Assembly: GCA_026826555.1 (NCBI GenBank)
Contig: JAKSZT010053883.1
Coordinates: 24,220,355-24,284,354, forward strand
Source of the DNA: Tolypeutes matacus
Lineage: Eukaryota; Chordata; Mammalia; Cingulata; Chlamyphoridae
DNA: 64,000 nt
Direction: 5' to 3'
Of the stretch, positions 45,001 through 56,501 are shown in pieces; the stretch's first letter is position 1; the number at the start of each line of letters is the position of its first letter. Below the pieces are notes generated by a model that was given only the letters and a program-made list of their open reading frames with translations, ran no database searches and was not told where the DNA came from. The translations under genes and the position numbers were made by a program.

Positions 45001-46005
45001 CCACCAGCATTTTTTAAACAAATAGAAAACACAATTTTCAAATTTATTTGGAAGGGTAAGGGCCCCAAATAGACAGAAACATCTTAAAAAGGAAAAGCAA
45101 GGTTGGAAGATTCTCACTTGTAGATTTTAAATCATATTACCTAGCTACAGTGGTAAAAAACAGCATGGTACTAGCATGAAGAGAGACACATAGACCAATG
45201 GAATAGAATTGATGGTTCAGAAACAGACCCTCACATCTATTGTCAAGTGATTTTTGACAAGCCTGTCAAACCCACCCAGCTGGGGCAGAGCAGTCTATTC
45301 AACAAACAGTGCCAGCAGAACTGGATGTCCATATCTGAAAAAAATAAAGAGGGCCCCTGTCTCGCCCCTTACACAAAATTTAACTCAAAATGGATCAAAG
45401 GCCTAAAGATAAAAACAAGAACCATAAAGCTCCAGAAGAAAATGTAGGAAAACCTCTTTAATACCTAGTGGTAGGTGGTACATTCATAAACCTTCAATCA
45501 AAAACACAAACAATGAAAGAAAACATGAATAAATGAGACCCCCTCAAACTTAAACACTTTTGTGATTCAAAGGACTTCATCAAAAAGGTGAATAGGCAGC
45601 CCACTCAATGGAAGAAAATATTTTGAAACCACATATCCAATAAGTGTTTTATTTCCAATCTATATAGAGATCATACAACTCAACAAAAAAAGAGCAAGCA
45701 ATCCAATTTAAAAATGGGCAAAAGATTTAAAGAGGTTTTAAAGATTTCTCCAAAGAGAAAATACAAATGGCCAAAAAGCATATGGAAAAAAAAAAAAAGT
45801 TCCATATCACTAGCTATTAGGGAAATACAAATCAAAACGACAATGAGGTATCATCTCACACCGCTTAGAATGGCCCTTACTTTAAAAAGAGAGAAAACAA
45901 TAAGTGCTGGAGGGGATGTGGAGAAATAGGAGTACTCCTTCGCTGTTGGAGGGAGTGGTGCAGCCTCTGTGGAAGACAGTTTGGCAGTTCCTCAGGAAGC
46001 TAAAT
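42062..46005 (+). pseudogene. L1 ORF2 of the 39,173 copy, broken and 3'-shortened
   Basis: Endonuclease start at 42,062 ('VNGLNSPIKRHRM', 'PSICCLQEIHLKSKDTN'), split at 42,287 by an LTR, resuming at 42,733. The frame 42,854-43,294 keeps 'IIVGDFNTPLSAL' and 'HGSFSRIDHILGH'. RT blocks follow at 43,903-44,650 ('[18 protein letters not shown]'); the FADD site is degraded ('ttcatagataatatgg' near 44,604). The C-terminal part survives to about 46,005. No activity possible. Confidence 0.88.
42287..42732 (-). mobile_element. Solo LTR (ERVL type) inside L1 ORF2
   Basis: Read on the plus strand it begins 'tattagttaggttctctagggaaacagaa' and ends 'ccaagttgacacattagcctaaccatca'. Read on the minus strand, its first 240 bases match the LTR piece at 59,016-59,215 next to the ERVL pol. 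Flanked by 'agta' on both sides; L1 is collinear across it. Confidence 0.7.
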
Positions 46006-46172
46006 ATGGTTGGTGGTAATAGTCTGATGATATTATCTCATAACCTGTAACAAATGTTCCACCACAGTGTGGTGTGTGGTGAGGGGGTTTTGTGTGGGAA
46101 TTCTACATATGTGCATGATTGTTTTGTAAGTTCACAACCTCTGTAATAAAAATATATTTTAAAAAATAATAA
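46006..46172 (+). mobile_element. 5'-truncated L1 3'UTR insertion
   Basis: A short tail ('taacaaatgttccaccacagtg ... gtaataaaaatatattttaaaaaa') bounded by 'tatggttgg' on both sides (about 46,004 and 46,177), so it looks like an insertion into the 3'UTR of the 39,173 L1, whose own tail (46,178-46,416) follows. Confidence 0.55.
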
Positions 46173-46710
46173 TATTATGGTTGGGGGGAAAATACACCAA
46201 ATGTAAGCTACGGACTATAGTTAGTAGCATTATTTTGACAATATTCTTTCATAATTTGTAACAAATGTTTCGCATCAATGCAAGGGGTTGGTGGTGGAGT
46301 GACGTATGGGACCCCTGTATGATGTTAGGCATGTTTGTTTTGTAAGTTCACAACTTTTACTATATACTTATTATTTATGGATGAGTGATATACTTCAATA
46401 AAAAAATTTTAATGGAAAAAGACCAATAAAATTGACAAACCTTTTGCAAAACTGACAAAGGAAAAAAGAGAGAGAACACAAATAATTAACATCAGAAATG
46501 AAAGGGTGGGCATTACTACTGACCCCACAGAAATAAAAAGAATCATAAGAGGATACTATGAACAACTGTATGCCAATAAATTACATAACTTATTTGAAAC
46601 AGAAAGTTCCTAGAAACACACAAACATCCTACACTGACGCTAGAAGAAATAGATCTCAACAGATCAATTACAAGCAAAGAGATTGAATCAGTAATCAAAA
46701 ACCTTCCAAC

Positions 46711-46887
46711 TGGGAAGCGGCTGTGGCTCAATCAGTAGGGCTCCCGTTTACCATATGGGAGGCCCCGGGTTCGGTTCCCGGGGCCTCCTGGTGAGGGCGG
46801 GCCCGCCCGCACGGCGTGGTTGGCTGACCCAGCGAGCACAAGCAGCAGGGGGGGGATAAATGAATAAATAAATAAAATCTTTAAAAA
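46711..46887 (+). mobile_element. tRNA-derived SINE (DAS type, long form)
   Basis: Nearly identical to the SINE at 31,278, with the GC-rich body and 'aaataaataaaatcttt' before poly-A. Flanked by 'aaaaaccttccaac' at 46,697-46,710 and 46,888-46,901, within old L1 copy C RT sequence. Confidence 0.95.
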
Positions 46888-47285
46888 AAAAACCTTCCAA
46901 CAAAGAAAAACCCAGGACCAGATGGCTTCACAGGTGAATTATACTAAACATTCCAGGAAGAATTAACTCCAGTCCTGCTCAAACTCTTCCAAACACTTGA
47001 AGAGAGAATATTTACTAACTCATTCTATAAGGCCAATATCATCCTAATGCCAAAGCTACATAAAGATACCACAAGAAAAGAAAATTACATCCCTTATGAA
47101 TATAAATGCAAAAATCCTTAACAAAATACTAGCAAACCAAATCCAACAGCACATTAAAAGAATTATACACCATGACAAAGTGGGATTTATCTCAGGTATG
47201 CAAGAGTGGTCCAACATAAGAAAATCAATTATTTTAATATGCCACATTAACCGAACAGAGGAAAAAAAACACATAACTATCTCAA

Positions 47286-47480
47286 TTGATGCAACTGACC
47301 ACAGACACATGAAGGAACCCAGCCAAGACCAGAGAAACTGCCCAGCCACACCCAGCCCAAGTTGCTGATTCTCAGAAACGTGAACTAAAGAAAAAGTGGT
47401 TGTTTGAAACATTAGGTTTTGGAGTGGTTTATTATGCAGCCATAGGTAAGTAATACACAGGACCTTTGCACAGGTTTTCC
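47286..47480 (+). mobile_element. Old LTR end fragment (MLT1-like)
   Basis: 'gctgattctcagaaacgtgaactaaagaaa ... tggttgtttgaaacattaggttttggagtggtttattatgcagccatag' has the order of the 3' end of ancient ERVL-MaLR LTRs. L1 copy C ends where it begins. Confidence 0.5.
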
Positions 47481-47779
47481 TAACAAAGTTCATCTACCCT
47501 GGAAAGTTGCCAAGTGTGTTGATCAATGCAGTTATCAAGACAGGATTAATAAGACTCAATATATCAGTGGCTTAAACTAGACAGAAGTGGATTATGCCTC
47601 CCCTATGTGACATTCCTGGTGTTAGCCAAAGAGGTAGGGCTGTTAATGTGATGGCTCCTCTGTGTTCCATTTTGTTGCTTTGTATTACTAAGGTATTGCT
47701 TTCATCCATTTGATCAAATATGCCACATCTCTACATCCAAATTTCAGCCAGAAGGAAGGGGGAATGAGAGCACAGGGAG
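47481..47779. other. Unassigned old repeat-like stretch
   Basis: 'cagtggcttaaactagacagaagtggatta' and 'ctacatccaaatttcagccagaaggaagg' are familiar from ancient interspersed repeats, but I cannot name the family with confidence. Confidence 0.4.
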
Positions 47780-47977
47780 CAGGGGGTCTTAACCAAGGGT
47801 CCATGACCTTGAATTGAAATTTAAAATAAAAAAAACATTATTCTTGCGGGGACATGTTGGTGTGGGTGTGACATATTTATTAAATAATACACAGTATAGT
47901 GTGGACTTAGTAAGGGGACTGTGGTTTTCACCTGACTGGCAAAGGGGTCTGTGGTACAAAAAAGGTTAAGAAGCCCG
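47780..47977. mobile_element. hAT-type (MER5/Charlie-like) MITE
   Basis: Terminal inverted repeats 'cagggggtcttaacc' at the left and 'ggttaagaagcccg' at the right, about 198 bp apart, with near-terminal 'gggtccatgacc' / 'ggggtctgtggtacaaaaaagg'. Flanks 'acagggag' and 'acatggaa' agree in 6 of 8 bases, as an aged 8-bp hAT target duplication would. No transposase is encoded. Confidence 0.65.
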
Positions 47978-48686
47978 ACATGGAAGGACCTTCCCTTCAA
48001 GGACATACACATACATGCGTGCATGCAGCTTCTACTTACATGCCATTGGCAGGACTTAGTCACATGGCCTTATCTTGCTGCAAGTGAACCTGGGAAATGT
48101 AGTTTTTATTATTTAAAGCCATATAACCAGTTGAAATGTGATGCTCTGTTACAAAAGAAATGTGAACATAAATTGAGTGGCAAAAAGCAGGGGCTGCCAA
48201 ATCAGGAAGATAAATAAGGGGACTGTTTCTGGGAATCAGGGTGGGGGTTGGTAGTTGAAGGGGAAGGAGATGGGTTCATTTTGTCCTATTTACTTTGCCT
48301 TCCTGCCCAGGGCCTCCTTTCTGCTCTGGTGAATTTTCTCAAATTTGGCACTGATGTGGTTTTTCTTGCCTTAATTTGGCTCTCTGCTTGTAAACATTTA
48401 GCTCTGGGATGTTCCAAGCTAGTGAGACCAACCTGAAAGTTTATAAAGTTTAGTTAACAAAGGCGTGTCATATTCACACCGATGGCATCTTATTCATCTC
48501 TGATAATGGCTCTTGATAATGGTTCATTCAGGGCACCATTGTTTCCTGGGGACCTGCTCTGTGTCAGACACTGTATCAGGTGCTGGGGTTGCAATCATGA
48601 GCAAGAACAGATATAGTTCCCATGCCCCTGGAGACTAGAATGAAAGCTGAGAATATTTTAAAAATAGTTATAATACACGCACATGC

Positions 48687-48710
48687 GCGTGTGTGTGAGT
48701 GTGTGTGTGT
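48687..48710 (+). repeat. (GT)n microsatellite
   Basis: Imperfect 'gcgtgtgtgtgagtgtgtgtgtgt' run. Confidence 0.85.
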
Positions 48711-49430
48711 AAAATTCTAGTTGTGGTTTAAAAGTTCGTGGTGAGGCCTAGGGTAAGCACTTATTCATCTAATTGGTGGTGCTAAACTCATTCTAATATC
48801 TACCAGCTTAATTAAAGTGTTTGGTTTGCACTCAAAAGATGTAGTCTTGCAGTCCTTAATTCAGGGATTAAGTGGTTTATAGGGTACCTCGGGGGCAATA
48901 CAACAAAGACCATAGCCAGGAGTTCCTGGATCCAGGGCAACGGGAAGGAGAAGAGGTAACCCCAGCTGCTGTTCACTGGGCACTCACTCAAGCTCTGCAT
49001 GACCTGGGGCAAAACCTTTGCCTCTAGGCGCACAGTTGGAAAAGTCACTATGTTACTTGGGCACTCCTGTAACCTCTGGGAGCCTCAATTTTCTCATCTG
49101 AAAAATGAGTGTGAGTGTGCTGTGAGATACAGATGAACTCTATTTTGTAAAGAAATGGCCCATAGCAATCCCTCCAGACCTTGGAGTCTCCTGCCCAGCA
49201 CCTTCCCTCAATTCACCACTGATCCAGCAGACACTCCCTCACCAGCTTTGTCTCTTCTCCCCTTTCACAGTCACATGACCTGCCCCATGGCCTTTTACCT
49301 TCTCTACCCCAAGAGGGCGGTTGGGGGTGACGGTGGCTGCTGGAGGCCCATGAGGAAATGGAGGCACAGGGAGCATAGGTGATTTCTCCAAAGTCACTCA
49401 GCAAGGGGATGGCCAGCGGGGCCTTCCAGA

Positions 49431-49442
49431 CCCCCCCCCCCC
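49431..49442 (+). repeat. Run of 12 C
   Basis: An uninterrupted cytosine run after 'gccttccaga'. A likely spot for length polymorphism or sequencing error. Confidence 0.9.
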
Positions 49443-51445
49443 TTATCAGTGAGACCCTCTTCTCTGCGTGCCCTCACCTGCTCTCACCCTCCCTCCCCCT
49501 TAGCTCTTCATCCGGGTCTCCGTGCTCAGGAACCCAGAAGCAGCCCGAGTGGAAAGGCAGCTGCCGGGGCCGCGCTTTCCAGGAGCGGCGTGAGGGGGCG
49601 ACGTTCCTGCCCTCACCGTGGGCAGTGGGGACCCCGCAGACCCTGTGGGTGTCCGAGAGGGGTTCACTCCCGGTAAAGGCTGCCGCGGGGCGCAGGACGC
49701 AGGACGCTGCTCCTGCCACTTGAGAAGCTGGTGTTGAAAGCGTCACTGACCAGTACAGCCCCTGACCCACAGTGCTCCCTCCTTTAGCCAAAGAAAACAG
49801 GCCCAAAGGCCCGCGGTCACCTTCACTTGGCCTTTCAACACAACCCGGGCCAGGCCCCGCACACAGAAGGTCCTTCGTCACCACGGCAGCTGAGAAAGAG
49901 GGTCAGGGGCCCTGGGGTCAGGTGTCTCTCCCTCCCCCTCCTCCCATCCTTTCAGGCAGGCTCTGAAATTAGCCCCATTTCCGGGGCAGGGATGAAGGCT
50001 CCAAGAAGCTCAGAGATTCATGTGACATGATGGGGCCAGGAAGTGGCAGGGCTGGGATTTGAACCTAGGTCTGCCGGGCTCCCAAGGCCTTGTGATCTCA
50101 ACACAACTGGCCCCCCTGGGTAATCTGGGGCAAGACACAGAGGAAGGATAGCAAGAAACAGAGAAGGTGGGGAAGAAAGAAGAGGGTAGAGAGAAAGAGG
50201 AGAGGAGAAACAGATGTCTCCAGCTTGTGGTGGTTCTTGGAAAAAATCACTTCCCTTTTTGGGGCCTCAGTTTTCCATCTGCAAAATGGGGGGAAGAAGG
50301 GTTGCACTAGAAGGTTCTGAGAGGCATTGGCCTTGGACCCAGATCCAGTCTGTCTCTAGAGGGGCAGGGTCCAGGGCTCTCCCTGCTGGGTGGGGAGTTG
50401 GGATCCCTTTTAGAGGAGATCACCTTTGGGGTTTGCGCCTTGAGTGGGTGAAATGGGATCCAGGCGCACAGGCCAGCTTCAAAGTGGGGATCTGCACCAA
50501 GGAGCCTCACGTGGTCTCCGAGCTCAAGGGCCTTAGGGTCAGGGCCCACTGCCATAGGGGGGAGGACAGAATGACCAGAAGCCCTTTCCCCATATACCTC
50601 CAAGTCCAATGGAGGGCTTCTGTCTCGAGTCCAGCACCACAGAAGAAGCCTCAGAGAAAGGGAAAGCGAAAGTGTCTGTCTTCAAGGTACCTCGGGGTAG
50701 GGAATTCAGACAGCCCTTGAGCATTTTGGGGGAGCACAGGGCGTGCCCTGATGGGGGCACCTGGGCATCCTGAGCAGAGCATGGGCAGGGGGATGTGGAG
50801 ATGCCTTCTTCACAGCCCTGGAGAGACCCAATGCTGAGAACACACCCCAGCCAAGAGCGCTGTCCCTGAGCTCAGAGCCCTGCAGCATGGTGCAGCTCCT
50901 CCCCAGCCCTCCTTGCAGGCCTGGCGGGCCACTGGGGCCCACCCAGGCGGCTCCTTGAAGTCTATCCTCAACCCCGTCCGCTGCCCACAGTTCCTCCCTC
51001 CAGGCCCTGTGTGACTTGGCTCCCAGGCCCCTGCTACCCTGCTCCATTCTCTGAATTCCCTATTAGTGGGCATCACAAGTCCCTGTACCATCTGGGAGCA
51101 AAAAGGCCTCCTTCTTCCCAGCCAGGCCTCCCACCCTGTAGCTGAGGCAGACACGTGCCCTCCCTGGGACCCAGGTCCTTTGTAGGGAGGGGTTCCAGCC
51201 CCTCAGCGCTGACTTCTTCCCTCAGAGGCCTCAGGGAGGATCTGAGCAGATAGCGGGCTCTGGCAGACTTCAGCAGACTCCAGCGGGATGGGGCATCACC
51301 CCAAACTGGGAGGATTTACTGCCCAGGGCCTCACCCATCCCACATTTCAGTTATGTCCTAAGGATGTTCGAAAGATGCTCACCATCTGAAACTGCCCAAC
51401 AGTGGCCTTGGAAGGACCAAGAATGCAGAGGGGAAACCACTGTTT

Positions 51446-51666
51446 ATTTTTTTGTTTTTTGTTTTTTTGTTGTTGTGTTGTTTTTTTTTTTTTTAAGATT
51501 TTATTTATTTATTCATTTATCCCCCACTTGCTGCTTGTGCTCGCTGGGTCAGCTAACCACGCCGTGCGGGCGGGCTTGCCTTCACCAGGAGGCCCTGGGA
51601 ACCGAACCCGGGGCCTCCCATGTGGTAAACGGGAGCCCCACTGATTGAGCCACAGCCGCTTCCCTT
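51446..51666 (-). mobile_element. tRNA-derived SINE (DAS type, long form), minus strand
   Basis: Reverse complement of the form seen at 31,278, with the poly-T tail at the left (51,450-51,494) and head 'gggaagcggctgtggctcaa' at the right. Flanked by the 14-bp duplication 'ggaaaccactgttt' at 51,432-51,445 and 51,667-51,680. Confidence 0.95.
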
Positions 51667-51680
51667 GGAAACCACTGTTT

Positions 51681-53734
51681 CATTGTTTCATTAATGGAAA
51701 ATTCACTGCAGGGAAGCCACTGCCCTTCTCTGGGCCTCAGTATCCACCTCTGTGAAATGCAGTGGGCCTGAAGGGTGGATCTCTAAGGCCCCTCTAATTC
51801 TAAGGCTCCTCTCTGAGCCTCAGTTTCCCCCACTGTGAAACAGGATGATAGCAGCACCTACCTCACTGGAGATGTGTGCACTGGGCTCAGTGCCTGCACA
51901 TGGGAGGGGCTGCTACTAGGACAAGAGGGGCTTGCAGGGCATCTGGCAGGAGCGGCTGGCCCTATTTTTACCCCACCCTGCCCCACCCGATGATATTTGC
52001 TGCCATTTCCTGGGAAACAGCTCTGTGCCATCATTGGTCTAAGCTTTGCTGCAGCATTTTACCTTTTTATTTTCATAACCCAGAGATATTAAAATAAAGG
52101 TCCTGAGTGATCCATCTGAAATGCAAAACCTTCCTGCCCTCCAGCTGTTTAAAGCAGTCATTGGTTCCCACTGCTCTTAAAGCAAAGACCAAACCCTTTA
52201 GCCAGGCTTTCAGGGCCCTGGGAGGCCCAGCTTTGAGTCCCCACACCCTCCAGTCCCATCCACATTGGCCCAAAGGTTGGACTGAGGCTCAGAGAGCTGG
52301 TGAAAGTCACCCCAGGTCATTCATTCTGAAGATGGCAAAGACAAATTCAAACCCAGGCCTGTGGAGGACCAGTCCCTGGGCCTCAGCTGGCTGCACAGGC
52401 CTTCCAGAACTACCTGCCTCCTGGTGGTCAGTGTCCATCCACTGGACCTTTAACAGCTACCAAAGCTGCTTATTCCCATATCCAGCCAAGGCCACCTGCA
52501 AGCACAGCCTCATCTGCCCCATGCATTAGGCCCTCCCTGAACTCTGATTACCCCAGCTTGCTTCTCCCCAACGTCTGTACCTCTATTCAGAAAAGATTCA
52601 GGGAGGATTCAGAAACGAGCCCTTAGGAGGCAGCGAGAGGCTCTGTTCAATATGTCGCAGCTGTTTGCTGAGAACACGAGAGCCTTTGAAGGGAATCAGG
52701 AATCCAGAACCACTGTGATTTGGGTCCCAGCCTGTGGCCCACGTGGATGCTCCCTGGGTGCCTCATTAAAGAGCCACTAGGATTTGGAGGCCCCGAGGAG
52801 GATGGTGCTGTTGATGAGTCTGTCCTGCCCTCTGAGACGTGAGTATCAGTATCAGAGCTGAGTCTGGGCAGCCTTGCTGGCATGGACACCCAGATGGAGC
52901 CTGGCCCAACCAGGGGTGGCCTTGGTCAGTCCACAAGAGCCCGGGGCCCTGGGGAGCTCCCTGCCTTCCCTGGTGTCCTTCCAGCTCTTCATAGATGATC
53001 ATCCCCAGGCACTGTCAGGCTCCTCAATCAAGTGTTGAGCCAGGACTCTGGGCTGCATCCTCCTTTTCTCCTTTATTCATCACAAAGTTGGGGAGCCCTT
53101 AGGCCCTAGGCTGGGGGGATGCAGTGTACAAATCAGGGTGTCCACACTCAGGGCCTCACAGTCTGATGGGAAGACCGGTGCAAAAATGCACAATTATGAT
53201 GCAGATGGTGAGCCCTATGGTTAGGCGAGTGTGGGAATTTAGCAGCATTGTTAGCATCACTGAAGTGAGTTGGTTCAGGGTCTGCGAGATGCCACCCACT
53301 CTGCCACCTACTGGCCCTGGCTGTGGGACTCTAGGCCAGTTACTTACCTCCCTGAGCCTGTTTTCCTATCTCTGCAGTGGAGATGATGTTAGTATCTACA
53401 CCCTGAGGGTGTGGGAGGAACAAATGAGATAATGCATTAATGTGCCTGGTGCATAGTAAGTGCTTATTAAACAGTAAGCCTTATTAATCCATCTCATCAG
53501 CAGATACTTAGTGAGCGCCTCCTGTATGCCAAACTGGAAACTGAGACTTCATTGATGAACAAAATCACATTCAGTCCTTGTTCACAGGGATCTTAGAGTC
53601 TATTGGAGGAGAAGGAAGGAAATGTTGATTAATCACAGAGATGAATGTGAATCAGCTCTGAAGGGAAGGACAGGGTCCTAGGAGAGCCTGTAACAAAGGA
53701 TCCTAGCCTAGCTGGGGGAGGGGGGAGGGAGGGT
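51681..53734. other. Intergenic with MIR/L2 scraps, no recognised gene
   Basis: MIR-class cores are visible at 51,715-51,890 ('ctctgggcctcagtatccacctctgtgaaatg', 'agcacctacctcactggagatg'). Chance frames only. 52,100-52,600 resembles L2 in places. Confidence 0.5.
53265..53480 (+). repeat. MIR SINE remnant
   Basis: 'ccacctactggccctggctgtgggactctaggccagttacttacctccctgagcctg' and 'gaacaaatgagataatgcattaatgtgcctggtgcatagtaagtgcttattaaa' are MIR blocks in order. Confidence 0.85.
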
Positions 53735-54366
53735 TGTTTTAGTTTGCTAAAAGCTGCAGGGAGCAATATACCAGAAATGGGTTGGTTTTTATAATGGGAA
53801 TTTATTAGGTTAAAAGCTTACAGTTCTGAGGCTGTGAATACGTCCAAATCAAGGCATCATCAGAGATGCTGTCTCACCAAGGGTCGGCTGCTGGCCATCC
53901 TGGACTCCTGCCACATGGCAAGACACAATGGCGGCGTCTGACTGTCTGGGTCTCTGCCTTCTCCTCCAGGCCCACTTTCTCCCAGAGATCAGCTGTGAGC
54001 GACCAGGCACATGGCAGGGCACAAAGCCAGTCCACTGGGCTCTCCCTCCTCCTCCAGGCCTCATTGCTAGTTCTGCTTCAGGCTGCTCCGTCTGACTTTT
54101 CTTTCTCCCAGGTTCCTCTCTGAGCTCCTGGGTTCCTTCTCTCCCATTCCTGCAGCTTTTTCTCTGTGTGTCTGTGGCTTTTTAGTCCTCTGATTATAAA
54201 GGACTCCAGTAAGAGGACCAAGACCCACCCTGGGTCACACTTCACTGAAGTAATCCAATGAAGGTCCCCAACTGAATCCAATCCAATCAAAGGGTCCCAC
54301 AGGAATGGATTAGCTTCAAGAGCATGATATTTTCTGGGATCCACAAAAAGCTTCAAACTGTCACGC
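53735..54366 (-). repeat. MaLR 3' LTR
   Basis: TGTTTTAGTTTGCTAAAAGC to CTTCAAACTGTCAC. Same family as 55,868-56,496, with clear divergence including several short indels. Confidence 0.88.
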
Positions 54367-55867
54367 ACCACCCTCTGGATCCCCAAAAGACATGTTCTCT
54401 CCATCTGCAAAATACATTCATCCCATCATAACATTTCAAAAAGCCTTAAATCATTTCAGTAATAATGCTAAGTACCAAAATCAACAAAATCAGTCATAGG
54501 CATAACATCTATCTTGGAGCAAAATTTCCCTCCAGCTATAGACCTGTGAAACTTAGAAAACAAGTTATCTGTTTCCAATATACAAAGGAGGGACAGTCTT
54601 AGGATAAATATTTCCATTACCAGAGGGAGAAATTGGAAGGAAAACAGGGGTCATGGGTCCCAAACAGTTCTGAAAACCTGCAGGTTTTCTCAGATTTCAA
54701 AGTCTGAGAGTCATCTATAGAACGATGGTTTGTTCTCCTTGGGGCCTCAGGGAGTGGGAGTCGCACCCCTTTCACGGGCTCACGCAGTAGCCATTTTCTT
54801 GGTTTCAGCCTCATCGAGCATCTGGGTGGCAGCCAAGCTCTAGGCCCCACCTCCAAGAACACTGGGGTGATGTCCAGATTCTCCCCAATCTCCAGAGCAC
54901 AGGCCCAAGCCCCTCAGATCAGGGGGGTGGTAACCGTCCTCTCCCTAACTCCCACGGAATGTGCTCCACCCTCTTTGAAGCCTGGGGCAGCAGTATTGGC
55001 CTTGAACTATGGGGCCTAAGGCCCACCCTCTTCAAATGCTGGGGCAAACTCACCCTTTCTGCACACATGGGTGGGGTCCCTCTCTTGGCCCTAGAAGATG
55101 CCTTAAGTTCAGACCTCAGCTTCCACATTTTTGCCCTTGAAGTCATTTTTTTCTTCAATCTCTCCCTTTTCTGTATCTTTTAGTTCAGGCTGACAAATGA
55201 TTCCATTCATACAGATCTTAGGAAAAAAAGTGTTGGTTTAACATGCAGGAAACGGGTCAAGCCCATCAGACAGTAAGACTTTCCATATATCCTTCCTGGA
55301 TAACTGCATTTCCAATGCTGACTTACACTGAAAAGACTGCCTGGTTCCATGGTCAGTTAAATTCTCATGTGGGGCTCTATTCTCTGGGCACTCATTTTCT
55401 AGAAGCTCAAAATTTCCCAAACCATCAATTTCTGGTTTCTTTGTGCCCAGGGGTTCAGGTCTCAGCTCATCCCTTTCTTCTCACATTTTGCTATAAGCTG
55501 CAAGGAGAAGCTAGGCTGCACTTTCTACGTTTAGTCTGGAAATCACCTCAGCTAAATATCCAGGTTCATCACTTTCAAATTCTGCCTTCCATCTAACATC
55601 AGTAATTTTGCCAAGTTCTCTGCCATTTAAAACAAGGCTTGCCTTCCTTCCAGTATGCAATGACACAGTCATCATTCTGTCTAAGATCTCATCAGAAGTA
55701 TCTTTAACACCCATATTTTTACAACAGTCTCTTCAAAGCAATCTAGGTCTTTTCTATCAAGCAACTCACAATCCATCCAGAAGCTACCCTTTACCCATTT
55801 ATAAAATCGTTCCAAAATGTTTAGTATTTGCATAGCAGCAGCACCCCTCTTTCCTGGTACCAGTTTC
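54367..55867 (-). mobile_element. MaLR internal region
   Basis: About 1.5 kb between the two LTRs. Minus-strand frames are short, as usual for the largely non-coding MaLR interior. The end next to the 5' LTR has the primer-binding site. No pol sequence is present. Confidence 0.75.
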
Positions 55868-56496
55868 TGTTTTAGTTTGCTAAAGGCTGCTGAGATCAAT
55901 GTACCAGAAATGTGCTGGCTTTTATAATGGGAATTTTTTTGGTTAAAAGCTTGCAGTTCTGAGGCTGTGAATACACCCAAATCAAGGCATCATCAGAGAT
56001 GCTATCTCACCAAAAGTTGGCTGTCGGTGATCCTGTACTCTTTCCACATGGCAAGGCACATGGAGGTATCTGCTTGCCAGGGTCTCTTACTTTTCCCTCC
56101 AGGCTTACTTTCTCCCAAAGCTCAGCTGTGAGCAATCAGGCATATGGCTTGTCTCTCCTCTCTCCTCTGGGCCTCCCCTCTTTGTGCATCTTGGGGACCT
56201 CTTTCTGAGCCTCTGTGCTCCACTGATTTCAGCCTCCAGCCTCTGGGACCTCTCTCTCAGCCTCTTAGGGTTTTCCTGTCCCTGCCAACTTTTTCTGTGT
56301 GCCTCTATATGTTTTACCTGTTAAGGGCTCCAGTAAGAGAACCAAGACCCACCTTTGGTCATGCCTCACTGAAGTAATCCAATCAATGACCCCCAGCTGA
56401 CTCTAATCCAGTGAAAGGGTTCCACACCTACAGAAATGGATTGATTTCAAAAACATGATCTTTTCTGGGATCCACAAAAAGCTTCAAACTGTCACA
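55868..56496 (-). repeat. MaLR 5' LTR
   Basis: 629 bases. On the minus strand begins TGTGACAGTTTGAAGC and ends AGCAAACTAAAACA, the latter being the MaLR LTR 3' signature. Confidence 0.88.
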
Positions 56497-56501
56497 GGGG
56501 T

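Larger units (their letters stand above)
39173..46416 (+). mobile_element. Long L1 with tandem-repeat 5'UTR, nested in old L1 copy C
   Basis: Begins 'gaaggggcaagatggcggcag', has an 1.8-kb 5'UTR, ORF1 (41,010-41,930), ORF2 (42,062-46,005) and 3'UTR tails to 46,416, bounded by 13-bp target duplications. ORFs carry many breaks, so it is older than the L1 at 756. ORF2 stops being recognisable at 'WQFLRKLN'; the last roughly 140 codons are replaced by 3'UTR-type sequence. A retroviral-type LTR (42,287-42,732) interrupts ORF2. Confidence 0.9.
34900..47290 (+). mobile_element. Old L1 copy C, host to a nest of insertions
   Basis: ORF1 (34,915-35,837), then endonuclease start (about 37,400-37,459 and 38,124-39,172), then linker and 5' RT (46,417-46,710 and 46,888-47,285). 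The copy stops inside RT without a 3' end. Insertions in order: LTR 35,899-36,453, LTR 36,859-37,380, LTR 37,465-38,123, the L1 at 39,173-46,416, SINE 46,711-46,887. Each junction keeps the L1 sequence collinear, so these are insertions and not rearrangements. Confidence 0.85.
47978..51431. other. Intergenic with MIR scraps, no recognised gene
   Basis: 48,540-48,640 ('tgtgtcagacactgtatcaggtgctggggttgcaatcatgagcaagaac') and 50,030-50,110 ('tggcagggctgggatttgaacctaggtctg') are MIR-class. The stretch 49,380-49,720 is GC-rich with chance frames. No coding frame has a recognisable domain. Confidence 0.5.
53735..56496 (-). mobile_element. Complete MaLR element: LTR - internal - LTR
   Basis: Two LTRs (53,735-54,366 and 55,868-56,496) enclose about 1.5 kb of internal sequence, the classical size of MaLR elements, which depend on ERVL-type helpers (family knowledge). 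Flanks 'agggt' (53,730-53,734) and 'ggggt' (56,497-56,501) are a 5-bp duplication with one change. On the minus strand the primer-binding site TGGTACCAGGAAAGAGGGG (55,844-55,862) lies 5 bases inside the 5' LTR and fits tRNA-Leu. The internal part carries only short frames; one at 55,714-55,511 resembles the frame in the plus-strand MaLR at 58,369-58,599 ('GRELGKITDVRWKAEFES'), as related internal sequences should. Confidence 0.85.

Noticed and set aside
49380..49720. GC-rich stretch with overlapping frames as a possible exon or CpG island promoter
   Set aside because: Frames are motif-free, and no adjoining splice sites or conserved coding pattern could be made out.
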